In this document: in pieces, positions 51,547 to 59,885 of the stretch
Layout: each line of letters starts with the position of its first letter
Position numbering within the stretch: the stretch's first letter is position 1
Assembly (NCBI GenBank): GCA_029781115.1
Contig: JAKOXG010000014.1
Location: 1 to 64,000, forward strand
Direction of reading: 5' to 3'
From: Candidatus Cloacimonadota bacterium
GTDB lineage: Bacteria > Cloacimonadota > Cloacimonadia > Cloacimonadales > Cloacimonadaceae
Length of the DNA: 64,000 bases
Made by a program: the position numbers and the translations under genes
Notes under the pieces: model-generated
Database searches by the model: none
What the model was told of the DNA's origin: nothing
The model's input: the letters and a program-made list of their open reading frames with translations, nothing else

Positions 51547-54021
51547 TTACCTCATTTGGATATTGCATTGTTTGGTGAGTAAATCGATCACCGATGCAAC
51601 GATTTGTTCTATGCGCTCTTCTGTCAATGTCTTTTCTTGATCTTGCAATTTAAAACGGATATGCAGGCTGCGATAGCCTTCCGGAACCTGTTTGCCACGG
51701 TATTGATCCAAGAGCTGAACTCCAGAGATCAGCTCCGGATCCACGCTCATCACCTGCTCGCTGATTCGTTGCCACTTTTCGCTTTCCGGCACCAAGAAGG
51801 AAAGATCCCGGTAAACCGCAGGGAAGCGCGGCAATTCCTGGAAGGTGAGCTCGCTCTTGCGCGTGAGCTCAATCAACCTGTGCACGTCTATATCTATCAT
51901 CCAGAGCTGTTGATCCAGCGTGCCCAAATCTATGCCAAACTTTTCACACACTTCGGCATCCATCAGTCCCATCATCATCACCGCTTCACCGCCCACATAC
52001 CAAGCCAGCGAATTGGCTTCCATCAGCCAGGGCGCACGGTATTCACGCACTTCATCCGCCTGCAAATCCAGCAATTGTGCCAATGACTCCAAGATTCCCT
52101 TCACGATGGTGAAGTCCAGTGGCTTAGTCTTATATTTCCAGTGGGTTTCGCCGATATTGCCGGTCAAAAGAGCGGTGCATCTGAGCGGTTCCGTTTCATG
52201 ATCTGCGGGATAGATTCTGGCCAGCTCAAACAGCTTGAGATCACGTTCATAATGGTTGAGATTGTAGTGGATATTCTCCAACAATCCCGGCAGCAGCGAC
52301 ACCCTCATGATGGACTGATTGCTATTTTGGGGATTGATGAGCTTTTGGGTATTGATATCCGGATCTATGCCCAAGTCCTGCAGTGACGCAGGATCGTTGA
52401 AAGAATAGTTCAGCACTTCAAAGAAGCCCTGTGAAACGAGATGGCGTGCCACCAGGTCTTGAATACGGCTGGCGTGATGATCCATGATGCGTGAGGGCGG
52501 TGTCTTCATCGGGATTTTGTCGTAACCATCCAGGCGCGAAAGCTCTTCGATGAGGTCTGCTTCACGAACCAGGTCTACCCTGTTCTGCGGCACTTTAAAC
52601 CACAGAGCTGCGGGCTGATCATCCGTAACTGCCTGAATTTTTGCCACATCATCCAAAGCCTCATTGCACCAGGCACCCAGTTGGATAAACTCGCAGCCCA
52701 AGCGCGTCAGATAGCTCTTGATCTTTTCTGTCTCCATGGGATAGCCGATCAGTCTGGCAAAATTGGCCGGCCTCAACGCCAGATACTTTGCCGTATCCAC
52801 CACGGGATAATGATCTATCAGCTCGGATGCCACCTTTGCCTGCGCATATTTGATCAGCAGTTCGGTGGCACGCAGGCTGTTTACCAGAGTTCTTTCGGGG
52901 CTGAGGTGCCGCTCGAAGCGATAGGAAGAATCCGAGGTAAGCTTGTGATGATATGAGGTGCGCCTGATGCTGCTGGGATCGAAAGCTGCGGATTCCAACA
53001 CTATCCTGCTGGTCTGATTGCTGATAGCAGAACCGCTGGAGCCCATCACACCTGCCAATGCCGATGGATTTTGTCCATCTGCCACGACCAGGTCTATCTC
53101 CCGAAGCTGAAAATCCTTCTTGTTGAGCGCATGAAAGCTCTCATCCGGCTTGGCTCTGCGCACGATGACTGCGGGACCCGGATCGCCGGGCTCTTCTTTG
53201 AGCAGTTTGTCATAATCGAAAGCATGCAAGGGATGCCCTTGTTCCAGCATGACAAAGTTGGTGATATCCACCACATTGCTGATGGGACGCAAGCCGGATT
53301 TGATGAGATCGACCTGCATCCATAAGGGAGAAGCGCCGATCACGACATCCGAAAACAGTCTTGCTATATAGCGGGGACAAAGCTCAGGCTCATCTATCCT
53401 GAGTTTGAAGGGCAGATTCTCTTTGGCAAAAGCAGTTATCTCATTGATCTCAGGAAGCTTGAGAGGCAGCCCCAGATTTGCGCTCAAGTCTCTGGCGATG
53501 CCGATATAGCCCAAAAGATCAGACCTGTTGGGCGTGATTTCCAACTCAAATACGGTATCCGGCAGCCCAAACAGCTGATTGGCACTCACTCCGATGGGCG
53601 TATCTGCGGGCAATTCAATGATGCCGCCGTGCTCCTCGGAGAGTCCAATTTCCCGCTCTGAACAGAGCATACCGCTGGATTCAACTCCACGCAACTTAAC
53701 CTTTTTGATGGTGAGATCACCCAAGACAGCGCCCACTTGCGCCAACACCGCCATCATACCGGCGTGGCAATTGGCAGCACCGCACACCACTTGGATGAGC
53801 CCATCCGGGTGATTGGCGTCCACCCGGCAAACTTTCAGGTGATCGCTACCTTCGATGGGATCAGCACTTACCACTTTTGCGCTAACCAGCTCTTCCGGCA
53901 GACGGGGCATGACCTGCATGGCCTCCACTTCAATGCCGGAGAAAGTGAGCGCTTCGCTGAGCTGATGGTCGTTCAGATCGTGAGTAAGGTAATGTGAGAG
54001 CCAGTTTTTGGATATCTTCAT
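51547..54021 (-). CDS. pheT: Phenylalanyl-tRNA synthetase beta subunit
   Basis: An 824-residue beta subunit of the heterotetrameric enzyme that charges tRNA-Phe. It contains the N-terminal tRNA-binding EMAP-like domain (about 40-150, DHLKVCRVD, GAANCHAGM), B3/B4 editing region (LEITPNRSDLLGYIGIARDL), B5 helix domain, the catalytic-like core (NPQNSNQSIMRVSLLPGLLENI) and the C-terminal ferredoxin-fold anticodon-binding domain (FPAVYRDLSFLV). Its start overlaps the pheS stop (ATGA). Confidence 0.96.
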   Translation of the reverse strand: MKISKNWLSHYLTHDLNDHQLSEALTFSGIEVEAMQVMPRLPEELVSAKVVSADPIEGSDHLKVCRVDANHPDGLIQVVCGAANCHAGMMAVLAQVGAVLGDLTIKKVKLRGVESSGMLCSEREIGLSEEHGGIIELPADTPIGVSANQLFGLPDTVFELEITPNRSDLLGYIGIARDLSANLGLPLKLPEINEITAFAKENLPFKLRIDEPELCPRYIARLFSDVVIGASPLWMQVDLIKSGLRPISNVVDITNFVMLEQGHPLHAFDYDKLLKEEPGDPGPAVIVRRAKPDESFHALNKKDFQLREIDLVVADGQNPSALAGVMGSSGSAISNQTSRIVLESAAFDPSSIRRTSYHHKLTSDSSYRFERHLSPERTLVNSLRATELLIKYAQAKVASELIDHYPVVDTAKYLALRPANFARLIGYPMETEKIKSYLTRLGCEFIQLGAWCNEALDDVAKIQAVTDDQPAALWFKVPQNRVDLVREADLIEELSRLDGYDKIPMKTPPSRIMDHHASRIQDLVARHLVSQGFFEVLNYSFNDPASLQDLGIDPDINTQKLINPQNSNQSIMRVSLLPGLLENIHYNLNHYERDLKLFELARIYPADHETEPLRCTALLTGNIGETHWKYKTKPLDFTIVKGILESLAQLLDLQADEVREYRAPWLMEANSLAWYVGGEAVMMMGLMDAEVCEKFGIDLGTLDQQLWMIDIDVHRLIELTRKSELTFQELPRFPAVYRDLSFLVPESEKWQRISEQVMSVDPELISGVQLLDQYRGKQVPEGYRSLHIRFKLQDQEKTLTEERIEQIVASVIDLLTKQCNIQMR

Positions 54022-55049
54022 AGCGATTCTCCTCTAAACTGGCGCAGCATCCTCACGTCGTTTTCAAAGAGGATGCGCATGTCTCCGATATTGTATTTGA
54101 GCATGGCGATGCGTTCAATACCCAATCCAAAGGCAAAACCGCTGTAGATTTCGGGGTCAATACCCACCATTTCGAGCACGGCGGGATCCACCATCCCCGC
54201 TCCACCCATTTCCAGCCAGCCGGATTGTTTGCACACGCGGCATCCCTCTCCCGCACAGCTCACGCAGCTGATATCCATCTCTGCGCTGGGCTCTGTAAAG
54301 GGGAAGAAGTGTGGCCTGATGCGTGATTTGACATCTGCACCAAACATGGCGGTGGCAAAGTTTTGAAGTGAGTCTTTAAGGTCACTCATGCTGATGCCCT
54401 TATCCACCCACAAGGCCTCAACCTGTTGGAACACAGGCGAATGCGATGGGTCTGGCTTGTCGTTTCGGTAGCAGCGTCCGGGTGAGATGATCTTGATGGG
54501 TGGCTTGTATTTTTCCATCACCCTGATCTGCACGGTGGAAGTCTGAGTGCGCAGCAATTTGCCATTTTGCAGGTAGAAAGTATCTGCGAGGTTGCGCGAA
54601 GGGTGGTCTTGCGGTGTGTTCAGGGCATCGAAATTGTGATATTCATCCTCGATTTCCGGCCCTTGAGCCACTTCAAAACCCATGCTCATAAACACCGCTT
54701 CTATCTTCTTGCGCACGATGGTGACCGGATGCAAAGACCCCAAAGGGCTCATCCAGCCGGGCATGTCGAGATCCAGCTCCTGCTGAACCTGCTGCGCTCG
54801 AACAGCATTTTTGATCTCTTTATCTTGGGCGACGAGCAGCGCTTCAATCTTGGCCCTGGCTTCATTGATCAACTGACCAAAAGCAGGACGCTCCTCGGGC
54901 GCCAATTCCCTGAGGCGGGCGTAGAGGCCGTTGAGCACGCTCTTCTTGCCCAAGTAAGCAGCTCGGGCGTCCAAGATATCATTTGGGGTGCGGCAAGCGG
55001 CAATGCTCTCTTCCGCTTTAGCCACCAGTTCTTTGAGTTGTGTATGCAA
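54018..55049 (-). CDS. pheS: Phenylalanyl-tRNA synthetase alpha subunit
   Basis: A 343-residue class II catalytic subunit. An N-terminal coiled coil (about 1-85) is followed by motif 1 (GFEVAQGPEIEDEYHNFDAL), motif 2 (RCYRNDKPDPSHSPVFQQ) and motif 3 (FGLGIERIAMLKY). A CVSCAGEGCRVC segment (C-x2-C-x4-C-x2-C) before motif 3 is a common small zinc-like insert. No phenylalanine-codon leader peptide is evident in the 47 bases before it. Read after rplT in the same direction. Confidence 0.97.
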   Translation of the reverse strand: MHTQLKELVAKAEESIAACRTPNDILDARAAYLGKKSVLNGLYARLRELAPEERPAFGQLINEARAKIEALLVAQDKEIKNAVRAQQVQQELDLDMPGWMSPLGSLHPVTIVRKKIEAVFMSMGFEVAQGPEIEDEYHNFDALNTPQDHPSRNLADTFYLQNGKLLRTQTSTVQIRVMEKYKPPIKIISPGRCYRNDKPDPSHSPVFQQVEALWVDKGISMSDLKDSLQNFATAMFGADVKSRIRPHFFPFTEPSAEMDISCVSCAGEGCRVCKQSGWLEMGGAGMVDPAVLEMVGIDPEIYSGFAFGLGIERIAMLKYNIGDMRILFENDVRMLRQFRGESL

Positions 55050-55096
55050 AAGTTAAATCCTTTGGTAAGTAGGTATTAACGCTTATTTGTCTGTTA

Positions 55097-55444
55097 TCAG
55101 TTGCGGGTCAGCTCCACCAATTTGGCAAAAGCTTCGCTATCGTGCCAGGCCAAATGGGCAAGAGTCTTGCGGTTCAGGTTGATATTGGCTTTGTGAAGGC
55201 CACCCATGAATTTGCTGTAGGAAATGTTGTTCAAACGGCAAGCAGCGTTGATGCGGATAATCCACAATTTGCGGAAAGCTCTTTTCTTTTGCTTACGGTG
55301 GGCAAAAGCAAAAGCCATACCACGCTCAACTGTCTGACGTGCAGCACGGTAAATGGTGCCACGACGTCCAAAGTAACCTCTGGCTGCCAGCATGTATTTC
55401 TTTCTTCTACGATGTGATGCTACATTATTGGTTGCTCTTGGCAT
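55097..55444 (-). CDS. rplT: 50S ribosomal protein L20
   Basis: A 115-residue L20 with the basic N-terminal extension (MPRATNNVASHRRRKKYM) and core (RGTIYRAARQTVERG, AFRKLWIIRINAACR). L20 assembles early on 23S rRNA and, in Bacillus and E. coli, represses its own operon. Here the infC leader carries an attenuator that it might control. It follows rpmI by 12 bases. Confidence 0.97.
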   Translation of the reverse strand: MPRATNNVASHRRRKKYMLAARGYFGRRGTIYRAARQTVERGMAFAFAHRKQKKRAFRKLWIIRINAACRLNNISYSKFMGGLHKANINLNRKTLAHLAWHDSEAFAKLVELTRN

Positions 55445-55456
55445 TTTTCTTCTCCT

Positions 55457-55651
55457 TTATAAGCCCAACATGACCTTAATTCTGCGCTCGTCGCATTTAC
55501 GGATGATGGCACTGTCTCGCAGATTCCGTTTCAGTTTGGGTGACTTTTTTGTTTTGATATGTGCGCTTTTTGCATGATGGCGTTTGATCTTACCTGTTCC
55601 CGTCACCTTGAAGCGCTTGGCGGCGGCACGGCGTGTTTTGATCTTTGGCAT
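55457..55651 (-). CDS. rpmI: 50S ribosomal protein L35
   Basis: A 64-residue L35 of standard length: [20 protein letters not shown] followed by a Lys/Arg-rich body ([13 protein letters not shown]). It sits between infC and rplT in the universal infC-rpmI-rplT order. Good GGAG ribosome site before ATG. Confidence 0.97.
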   Translation of the reverse strand: MPKIKTRRAAAKRFKVTGTGKIKRHHAKSAHIKTKKSPKLKRNLRDSAIIRKCDERRIKVMLGL

Positions 55652-55737
55652 CTGTATCTCCTTAGTTTAGTATAAAATCTTGTTCTTGTTGCCCTCAGCC
55701 ACAAAGACTCAGCCCCATAGCCTCAGACGCTGTATTG

Positions 55738-56346
55738 CTACTTTGTTTCTTCTTTCTCTTCTTGCTCGGCTTTGCTTGCCTGAGCCAAAATCTTCTCGAC
55801 ATCCTTTTTGGGAGCCATAATCATGGAGAGCGTGTTCCTGTCTGAAACAGGTTGCGAATCTACATCGGCTATGTGTCCCAACTCCTCTTTGATCCGATCC
55901 AACAGATTGTAACCGAGGTCTTTGTGCGCCATCTGACGCCCACGGAAACGAACCGTGAACTTGACCTTGTTTTGCTGTTTGAAAAACCTGATTGCGTTGT
56001 TCTTCTTGAAGTTGTAATCGTGCTCTTCAGTGTTGGGACCATACTTGATCTCCTTAATCTCCACTTCGTGCTGACGCTTACGGGCTTCTTTTGCTCTCTT
56101 CTCTTTTTGGAAATAATACTTGCTAAAATCAAGGATACGACAAACCGGCGGCTCGGCATTTGGCGAAATCTCCACCAAATCAAGACCCGCCTCCTCAGCA
56201 TGACGCAACCCTTCGCGGACTGACACGATGCCGACCTGACGGCCATCCGAACCGATCAGGCGAATCTTGTCGCCAGTGATCTGCTCGTTTATGCGTTCCC
56301 TGGGCACTACCTCTTTGGTACGTGCTCTTCCTCTTGTTCTCCGGAT
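55738..56346 (-). CDS. infC: Translation initiation factor IF-3, likely non-AUG start
   Basis: IF-3 binds the 30S subunit and rejects mismatched start codons. N-domain RINEQITGDKIRLIG, the linker KRAKEARKRQ and C-domain (VKFTVRFRGRQMAHKDLGYNLL) are typical. No ATG exists near the N-terminus: the first start-like codon in the frame is GTG at 56307, with no ribosome site. However, AAGGAGG at 56355-56361 is followed after eight bases by an in-frame ATC (56344-56346) and after five by ATA. E. coli infC uses AUU for autoregulation, so an AUC (or AUA) start here is plausible and gives a 202-residue protein with a basic RRTRGRARTK lead. It is preceded by an intrinsic terminator in its leader. Confidence 0.9.
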   Translation of the reverse strand: MRRTRGRARTKEVVPRERINEQITGDKIRLIGSDGRQVGIVSVREGLRHAEEAGLDLVEISPNAEPPVCRILDFSKYYFQKEKRAKEARKRQHEVEIKEIKYGPNTEEHDYNFKKNNAIRFFKQQNKVKFTVRFRGRQMAHKDLGYNLLDRIKEELGHIADVDSQPVSDRNTLSMIMAPKKDVEKILAQASKAEQEEKEETK

Positions 56347-56375
56347 TATACGAACCTCCTTCTTACCGGAAATGA

Positions 56376-56403
56376 AAAAGGCGAAACCAAAATGGCTTCG
56401 CCT
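56376..56403 (-). terminator. Attenuator-type terminator in the infC leader
   Basis: On the minus strand AGGCGAAGCC pairs with GGTTTCGCCT (one G-U) across loop ATTTT, followed by TTTTT, just 15 bases before the Shine-Dalgarno. A heptamer GAAGCAG (minus strand, 56402-56408) overlapping the left arm can instead pair with CTGCTTC (minus, 56473-56479), a candidate antiterminator. Confidence 0.75.
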
Positions 56404-56497
56404 GCTTCACAGTAATTGCTTTGCATATTTGTTTCTTTATCATGGCCTTACGCACAGATTTGTGGCAAGGCAGAAGCAGACTACTTCATTTTGAGAC

Positions 56498-56526
56498 ATT
56501 ATTTTTGGGATGCCCGATATTGTCAA
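56498..56526 (-). promoter_or_regulatory. Promoter of the infC-rpmI-rplT operon
   Basis: TTGACA (56521-56526), a 17-base spacer and AATAAT (56498-56503) on the minus strand. The leader to the Shine-Dalgarno is about 130 bases. Confidence 0.7.
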
Positions 56527-56630
56527 TGACAAAATGAGAAAAATCACATTTAGTTTCCACATGACAGGATTTCCATCATTTCCACACCCCCCCCGTTCAC
56601 GAGTAAAATTCCGAGCCCGTTTTCACCCTT

Positions 56631-56907
56631 AACAAGTGCCCATTTTCGGCCTGAATTTGTTTGCATATACCAGAATATCACGCAAATATTGACTTTCAGC
56701 ACCGGTTGACCACCCTCGTGACATCCCCTTTGCCCTCATTAGGCTCTGCCTCCTAACTGCCTCCTTTCTTACTCCTTAGCTGTTCGAGGAGCAGGAGAGC
56801 AGCAGGGAAGGAGTAGGGAATCCGCATGGAATGGGCATTTGAGAGGGGTCACAAAAGCCGGTAATGCACAACCATATTATGCGCATGAGTCAAATATTGA
56901 TTTTGGG
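56631..56907. repeat. Repeat family B, copy 2 (inverted)
   Basis: Reverse-complement partner of 38804-39075. Differences are scattered point changes and small gaps, as expected for an old repeat. It occupies most of the gap between infC and the terminator at 57031; the remaining bases 56527-56630 show only a C-run (56587-56594). Confidence 0.85.
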
Positions 56908-57030
56908 ATGGCTTTTTCTAACGACGGACACCAGAAAGAATTCCTACTAAATCTATAGGTGTTGGAAAAGGGTAAATAACGCTCAATTGAACGCCAAATA
57001 TCAGTGCACATCCAAGGCTCCTGAACAATA

Positions 57031-57056
57031 AAAAAGGCCGGCAATATGCCAGCCTT
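57031..57056 (-). terminator. Intrinsic terminator after the secreted paralog cluster
   Basis: AAGGC-x-GGCATAT-TGCC-x-GCCTT hairpin on the minus strand followed by TTTTTTATTG, 44 bases after the stop at 57100. Confidence 0.8.
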
Positions 57057-57099
57057 CTCTCTCCAACTCGCTTATAAATAAGCGGTTGCCTCATATAAG

Positions 57100-58485
57100 T
57101 CATCTCAATACCGTCACCTTCTTGCTGACCTCTCCACCTTGGGTCTTGATGCGGATGAGGTAGACACCGGCGGGAACGGCACGGTTGTTTCTATCTTTGC
57201 AATCCCAATTGTAGAGATATTGGTCGCTGCGTGTTTCGCTAACTGTCAGACTGCGCACCAGTTGGCCTTTGATATTGTAGACTTTGGCCTCGACAGGGAC
57301 GGAAGCGCTGCTCTTGCTGAGGCTGATATTGACATTGCCTCTGGCGGGGTTGGGGTAGGCGGAGACTAAAGCTTGTGGGGCTGCGGTGGGGTCGTCGCTG
57401 TGGGTGGGGCCATAATATTCCCAAGTGTAATCTTGGGTTGAAGTTAGGGTGCTAAACCAATACCCCTCTCTTCTAACCTTCTTGGTCAACATCCAGTTGT
57501 CGTCGTAAATGTAGTTATCATTGTAGACATCATCTGTATCATCATGGAATTTACTGACAGTCACCTTATGATAGTCATCGGTATAAAAGTAGTTCATGGT
57601 AAAGGTCGATTCAGGCTCAAAAGCCCCGTCCACACCGTCTACCTGTCCGATGAATCTGCTTTGCATTAGAGGGAAGTGCATCTGATGAGCGGTTACGTAT
57701 TGATAATAGGTGTCGGTTCTCTCCCACGGCTCTTCGCTCCAGCTTTTCCACACCTTGGATAGATACCTCACTTCGTTGCTATCAAAGAAGTTTTTCTGGA
57801 TAGTACGATAAACCCCATCCCTGGTGTAAGTGCTGTCCGGCAAAGAATGATTGCCCCACGTCTGCCAGAGCTCATACACAGTATGTCCGTTCCTCTTCTT
57901 TTCAGAATGAACGAGCCGGTTTTGGGCATCATAATCGTAGGTAGCGGTCTCACTGGGTGCCGTCTCACTTGTCCCACTATGATATGTGACCACCAGAGCC
58001 AAATTGCCATTGTCATCATATCCGTATACAGTCCTGCGAATGCCATCTTCAGTGCCATCACTCTCGTAATAGGCTGTCTTTTGTTCAAGTAGCTTATCCT
58101 GTAGGTTGTAGGTGTAGGTTGTGATATATTGGAGTACGTAGCCACCTTCCTCCCAATAATAATCCCAATCTTTGTAATAATAGCTTTCAATCACCTTACG
58201 ATAATCGTCAAAGTCCTGATACTCGTATATCTGCTTTGAATATGTGGTAAAGTCTATGTTATCATGACATGATTGGATCAGAGTGAGGCGATTTGGGATA
58301 ACCTCATCATAATAGTAATGAAAAGTGGTATCTTCATAATAGTACATACAAGAGCTACCACTGCAGTAGTATGTTTTTCTAAACTGCCCCATGGGCTCAG
58401 GGCCGATATACTCATCACCGAGGTTGACGATGGCGCTGAGGCTGACCGTCAGGGTCAAGAGCAGCAGCATGGTTACTCGTTTCAT
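57100..58485 (-). CDS. Secreted Tyr-rich YD-repeat-like protein with sorting domain (paralog 1)
   Basis: 461 residues with signal MKRVTMLLLLTLTVSLSA, then the paralog motif NLGDEYIGPEPMGQFRK. The body is rich in Tyr, Asp and Trp with YD-like repeats (YTYNLQDKLLEQ, YGYDDNGNLALVV, YDYDAQNRLVHSE) similar to RHS/YD proteins, and a shared WQTWGNHSLPDST. The C-terminus (YPNPARGNVNISL, VYNIKGQLVRSL, AVPAGVYLIRIKT) is the FlgD-like/Por sorting domain. Paralogs lie at 58498 and 61218. No toxin or enzyme domain is visible, so it is probably an extracellular binding or matrix protein. Confidence 0.82.
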   Translation of the reverse strand: MKRVTMLLLLTLTVSLSAIVNLGDEYIGPEPMGQFRKTYYCSGSSCMYYYEDTTFHYYYDEVIPNRLTLIQSCHDNIDFTTYSKQIYEYQDFDDYRKVIESYYYKDWDYYWEEGGYVLQYITTYTYNLQDKLLEQKTAYYESDGTEDGIRRTVYGYDDNGNLALVVTYHSGTSETAPSETATYDYDAQNRLVHSEKKRNGHTVYELWQTWGNHSLPDSTYTRDGVYRTIQKNFFDSNEVRYLSKVWKSWSEEPWERTDTYYQYVTAHQMHFPLMQSRFIGQVDGVDGAFEPESTFTMNYFYTDDYHKVTVSKFHDDTDDVYNDNYIYDDNWMLTKKVRREGYWFSTLTSTQDYTWEYYGPTHSDDPTAAPQALVSAYPNPARGNVNISLSKSSASVPVEAKVYNIKGQLVRSLTVSETRSDQYLYNWDCKDRNNRAVPAGVYLIRIKTQGGEVSKKVTVLR

Positions 58486-58497
58486 GATCTCTTCTCC

Positions 58498-59853
58498 TTA
58501 TTTGATCACTGTGACCTTCTTATTGATCTCACCGCTGTTGGTCTTAATGCGGATGAAATAGACGCCAGTGGGAACGGCATGGCTATTGCTATCTTTGCAA
58601 TCCCAGTTGTAGAGATATTGGTCGCCTCGTGTGTCACTCACTTCCAAACGGCGCACCAGTTGCCCCCTGATATTGTAGACCTTGGCCTCTGCGGGGGCGG
58701 GAGAGCTGCTCTTGTTGAGGCTGATATTGACACTGCCTCTGGCGGGATTGGGGTAGGCGGTGACCACAGCTTGTGGGACTGCGGTTGGGTCGTCGTTGGG
58801 AGTGGAGCCGTAGTATTCCCAGGTGATGCTTTTTGAGCTAACACCATAGGCATGATTACAATAATATTGGGTCAACAACCAGTTATCATCATAATCGTAT
58901 TTTTTATAGGGGGATGTGTCTGAACCTGAAATGATCGTGTGATAGTCATCGTTATACTGGTAGTTAAGCAATGTAGCTGATGGGGGAATGAAGGGATCAT
59001 TGGGATCATCCAGATAATTACCGGCTTCATAGATTGTTATGGGAAATGCCATCCCGTGTGCAATCGTGTAAAGGATGTATTTATCACTTCTTACCCATGA
59101 ACCGGATCCCCTGAATCTACATATTGAGCTGGTATAATACATCTCTCCATTGTCATCAAAAAGCCTCCTGTGACTCTCCTGCCGGTACAGTGCATCTGGA
59201 TCATTATTGATGATATGGGTGCTATCCGGCAGGGAGTGATTGCTCCAAGTGTGCCAAGTGGTCTGCCGCAGCTCTTGATTTGCAACTACTCGGATGTTGA
59301 CAGCACGATTTTGTGCATCATACTGTGTCGTCGTCACCCTGTATGGTATTGTCTCACTGACGTTAGTCTTATACTCTGCCTGAAGCACCAGATTGCCTCG
59401 TTCATCATAGCTATAGAGTATCCTGTCCACGTTAATGTTTTGATAATTCGCTGTTCTGTGATACTCCAGAATCCTGTCCTGATGATCATACTTGTAAACA
59501 CACACGTAAAGAAGGCTACAACCCTGTCCGACATGCCATCTGTAGCAAGTTTCAGTCACCTGATGATAACCATCGAATTCGGCGTATTCATAATACAGAT
59601 TAGTGCCGTAATCATCAAAATCGCCGGTAGAATAAGTGAGAATAGAATCAAGACGGGTGGGGATAAACTCGTTGTAATAATAGTAGGAAGTTGAGCCGTA
59701 ACTGGGGCCATCATAATTATGGCTGGACTGACTCTGAGATAGCTTTCTAAACTGTCCCATGGGCGTGAGACCGATATAATCATCGCCGAGGTTGACGATC
59801 GCCCCCAAGCTGATAGCGAGGGTCAATAGCAGCAGAATAAGTGCTTGTTTCAT
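58498..59853 (-). CDS. Secreted Tyr-rich YD-repeat-like protein with sorting domain (paralog 2)
   Basis: 451 residues, 12 bases upstream of paralog 1 and clearly homologous along its length: signal MKQALILLLLTLAISLGA, motif NLGDDYIGLTPMGQFRK, YD-like segments (YKYDHQDRILEY, YSYDERGNLVLQAEY, TTQYDAQNRAVNIR), WHTWSNHSLPDST, and the C-terminal VYNIRGQLVRRLEV with AVPTGVYFIRIKT. Dinucleotide-level similarity in the 3' halves of the three genes is high enough to suggest recent duplication or gene conversion. Function as for paralog 1. Confidence 0.82.
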   Translation of the reverse strand: MKQALILLLLTLAISLGAIVNLGDDYIGLTPMGQFRKLSQSQSSHNYDGPSYGSTSYYYYNEFIPTRLDSILTYSTGDFDDYGTNLYYEYAEFDGYHQVTETCYRWHVGQGCSLLYVCVYKYDHQDRILEYHRTANYQNINVDRILYSYDERGNLVLQAEYKTNVSETIPYRVTTTQYDAQNRAVNIRVVANQELRQTTWHTWSNHSLPDSTHIINNDPDALYRQESHRRLFDDNGEMYYTSSICRFRGSGSWVRSDKYILYTIAHGMAFPITIYEAGNYLDDPNDPFIPPSATLLNYQYNDDYHTIISGSDTSPYKKYDYDDNWLLTQYYCNHAYGVSSKSITWEYYGSTPNDDPTAVPQAVVTAYPNPARGSVNISLNKSSSPAPAEAKVYNIRGQLVRRLEVSDTRGDQYLYNWDCKDSNSHAVPTGVYFIRIKTNSGEINKKVTVIK

Positions 59854-59885
59854 GATCTTCTCTCCTTACTGGTAACAAACTCTGC

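Noticed and set aside
55050-55096. Phe-codon leader peptide for pheST attenuation
   Set aside because: The gap from rplT is only 47 bases and contains no short Phe-rich frame or terminator.
56584-56630. C-run as a phase-variable homopolymer
   Set aside because: The eight-C run at 56587-56594 is intergenic, not in a promoter spacer or coding frame.
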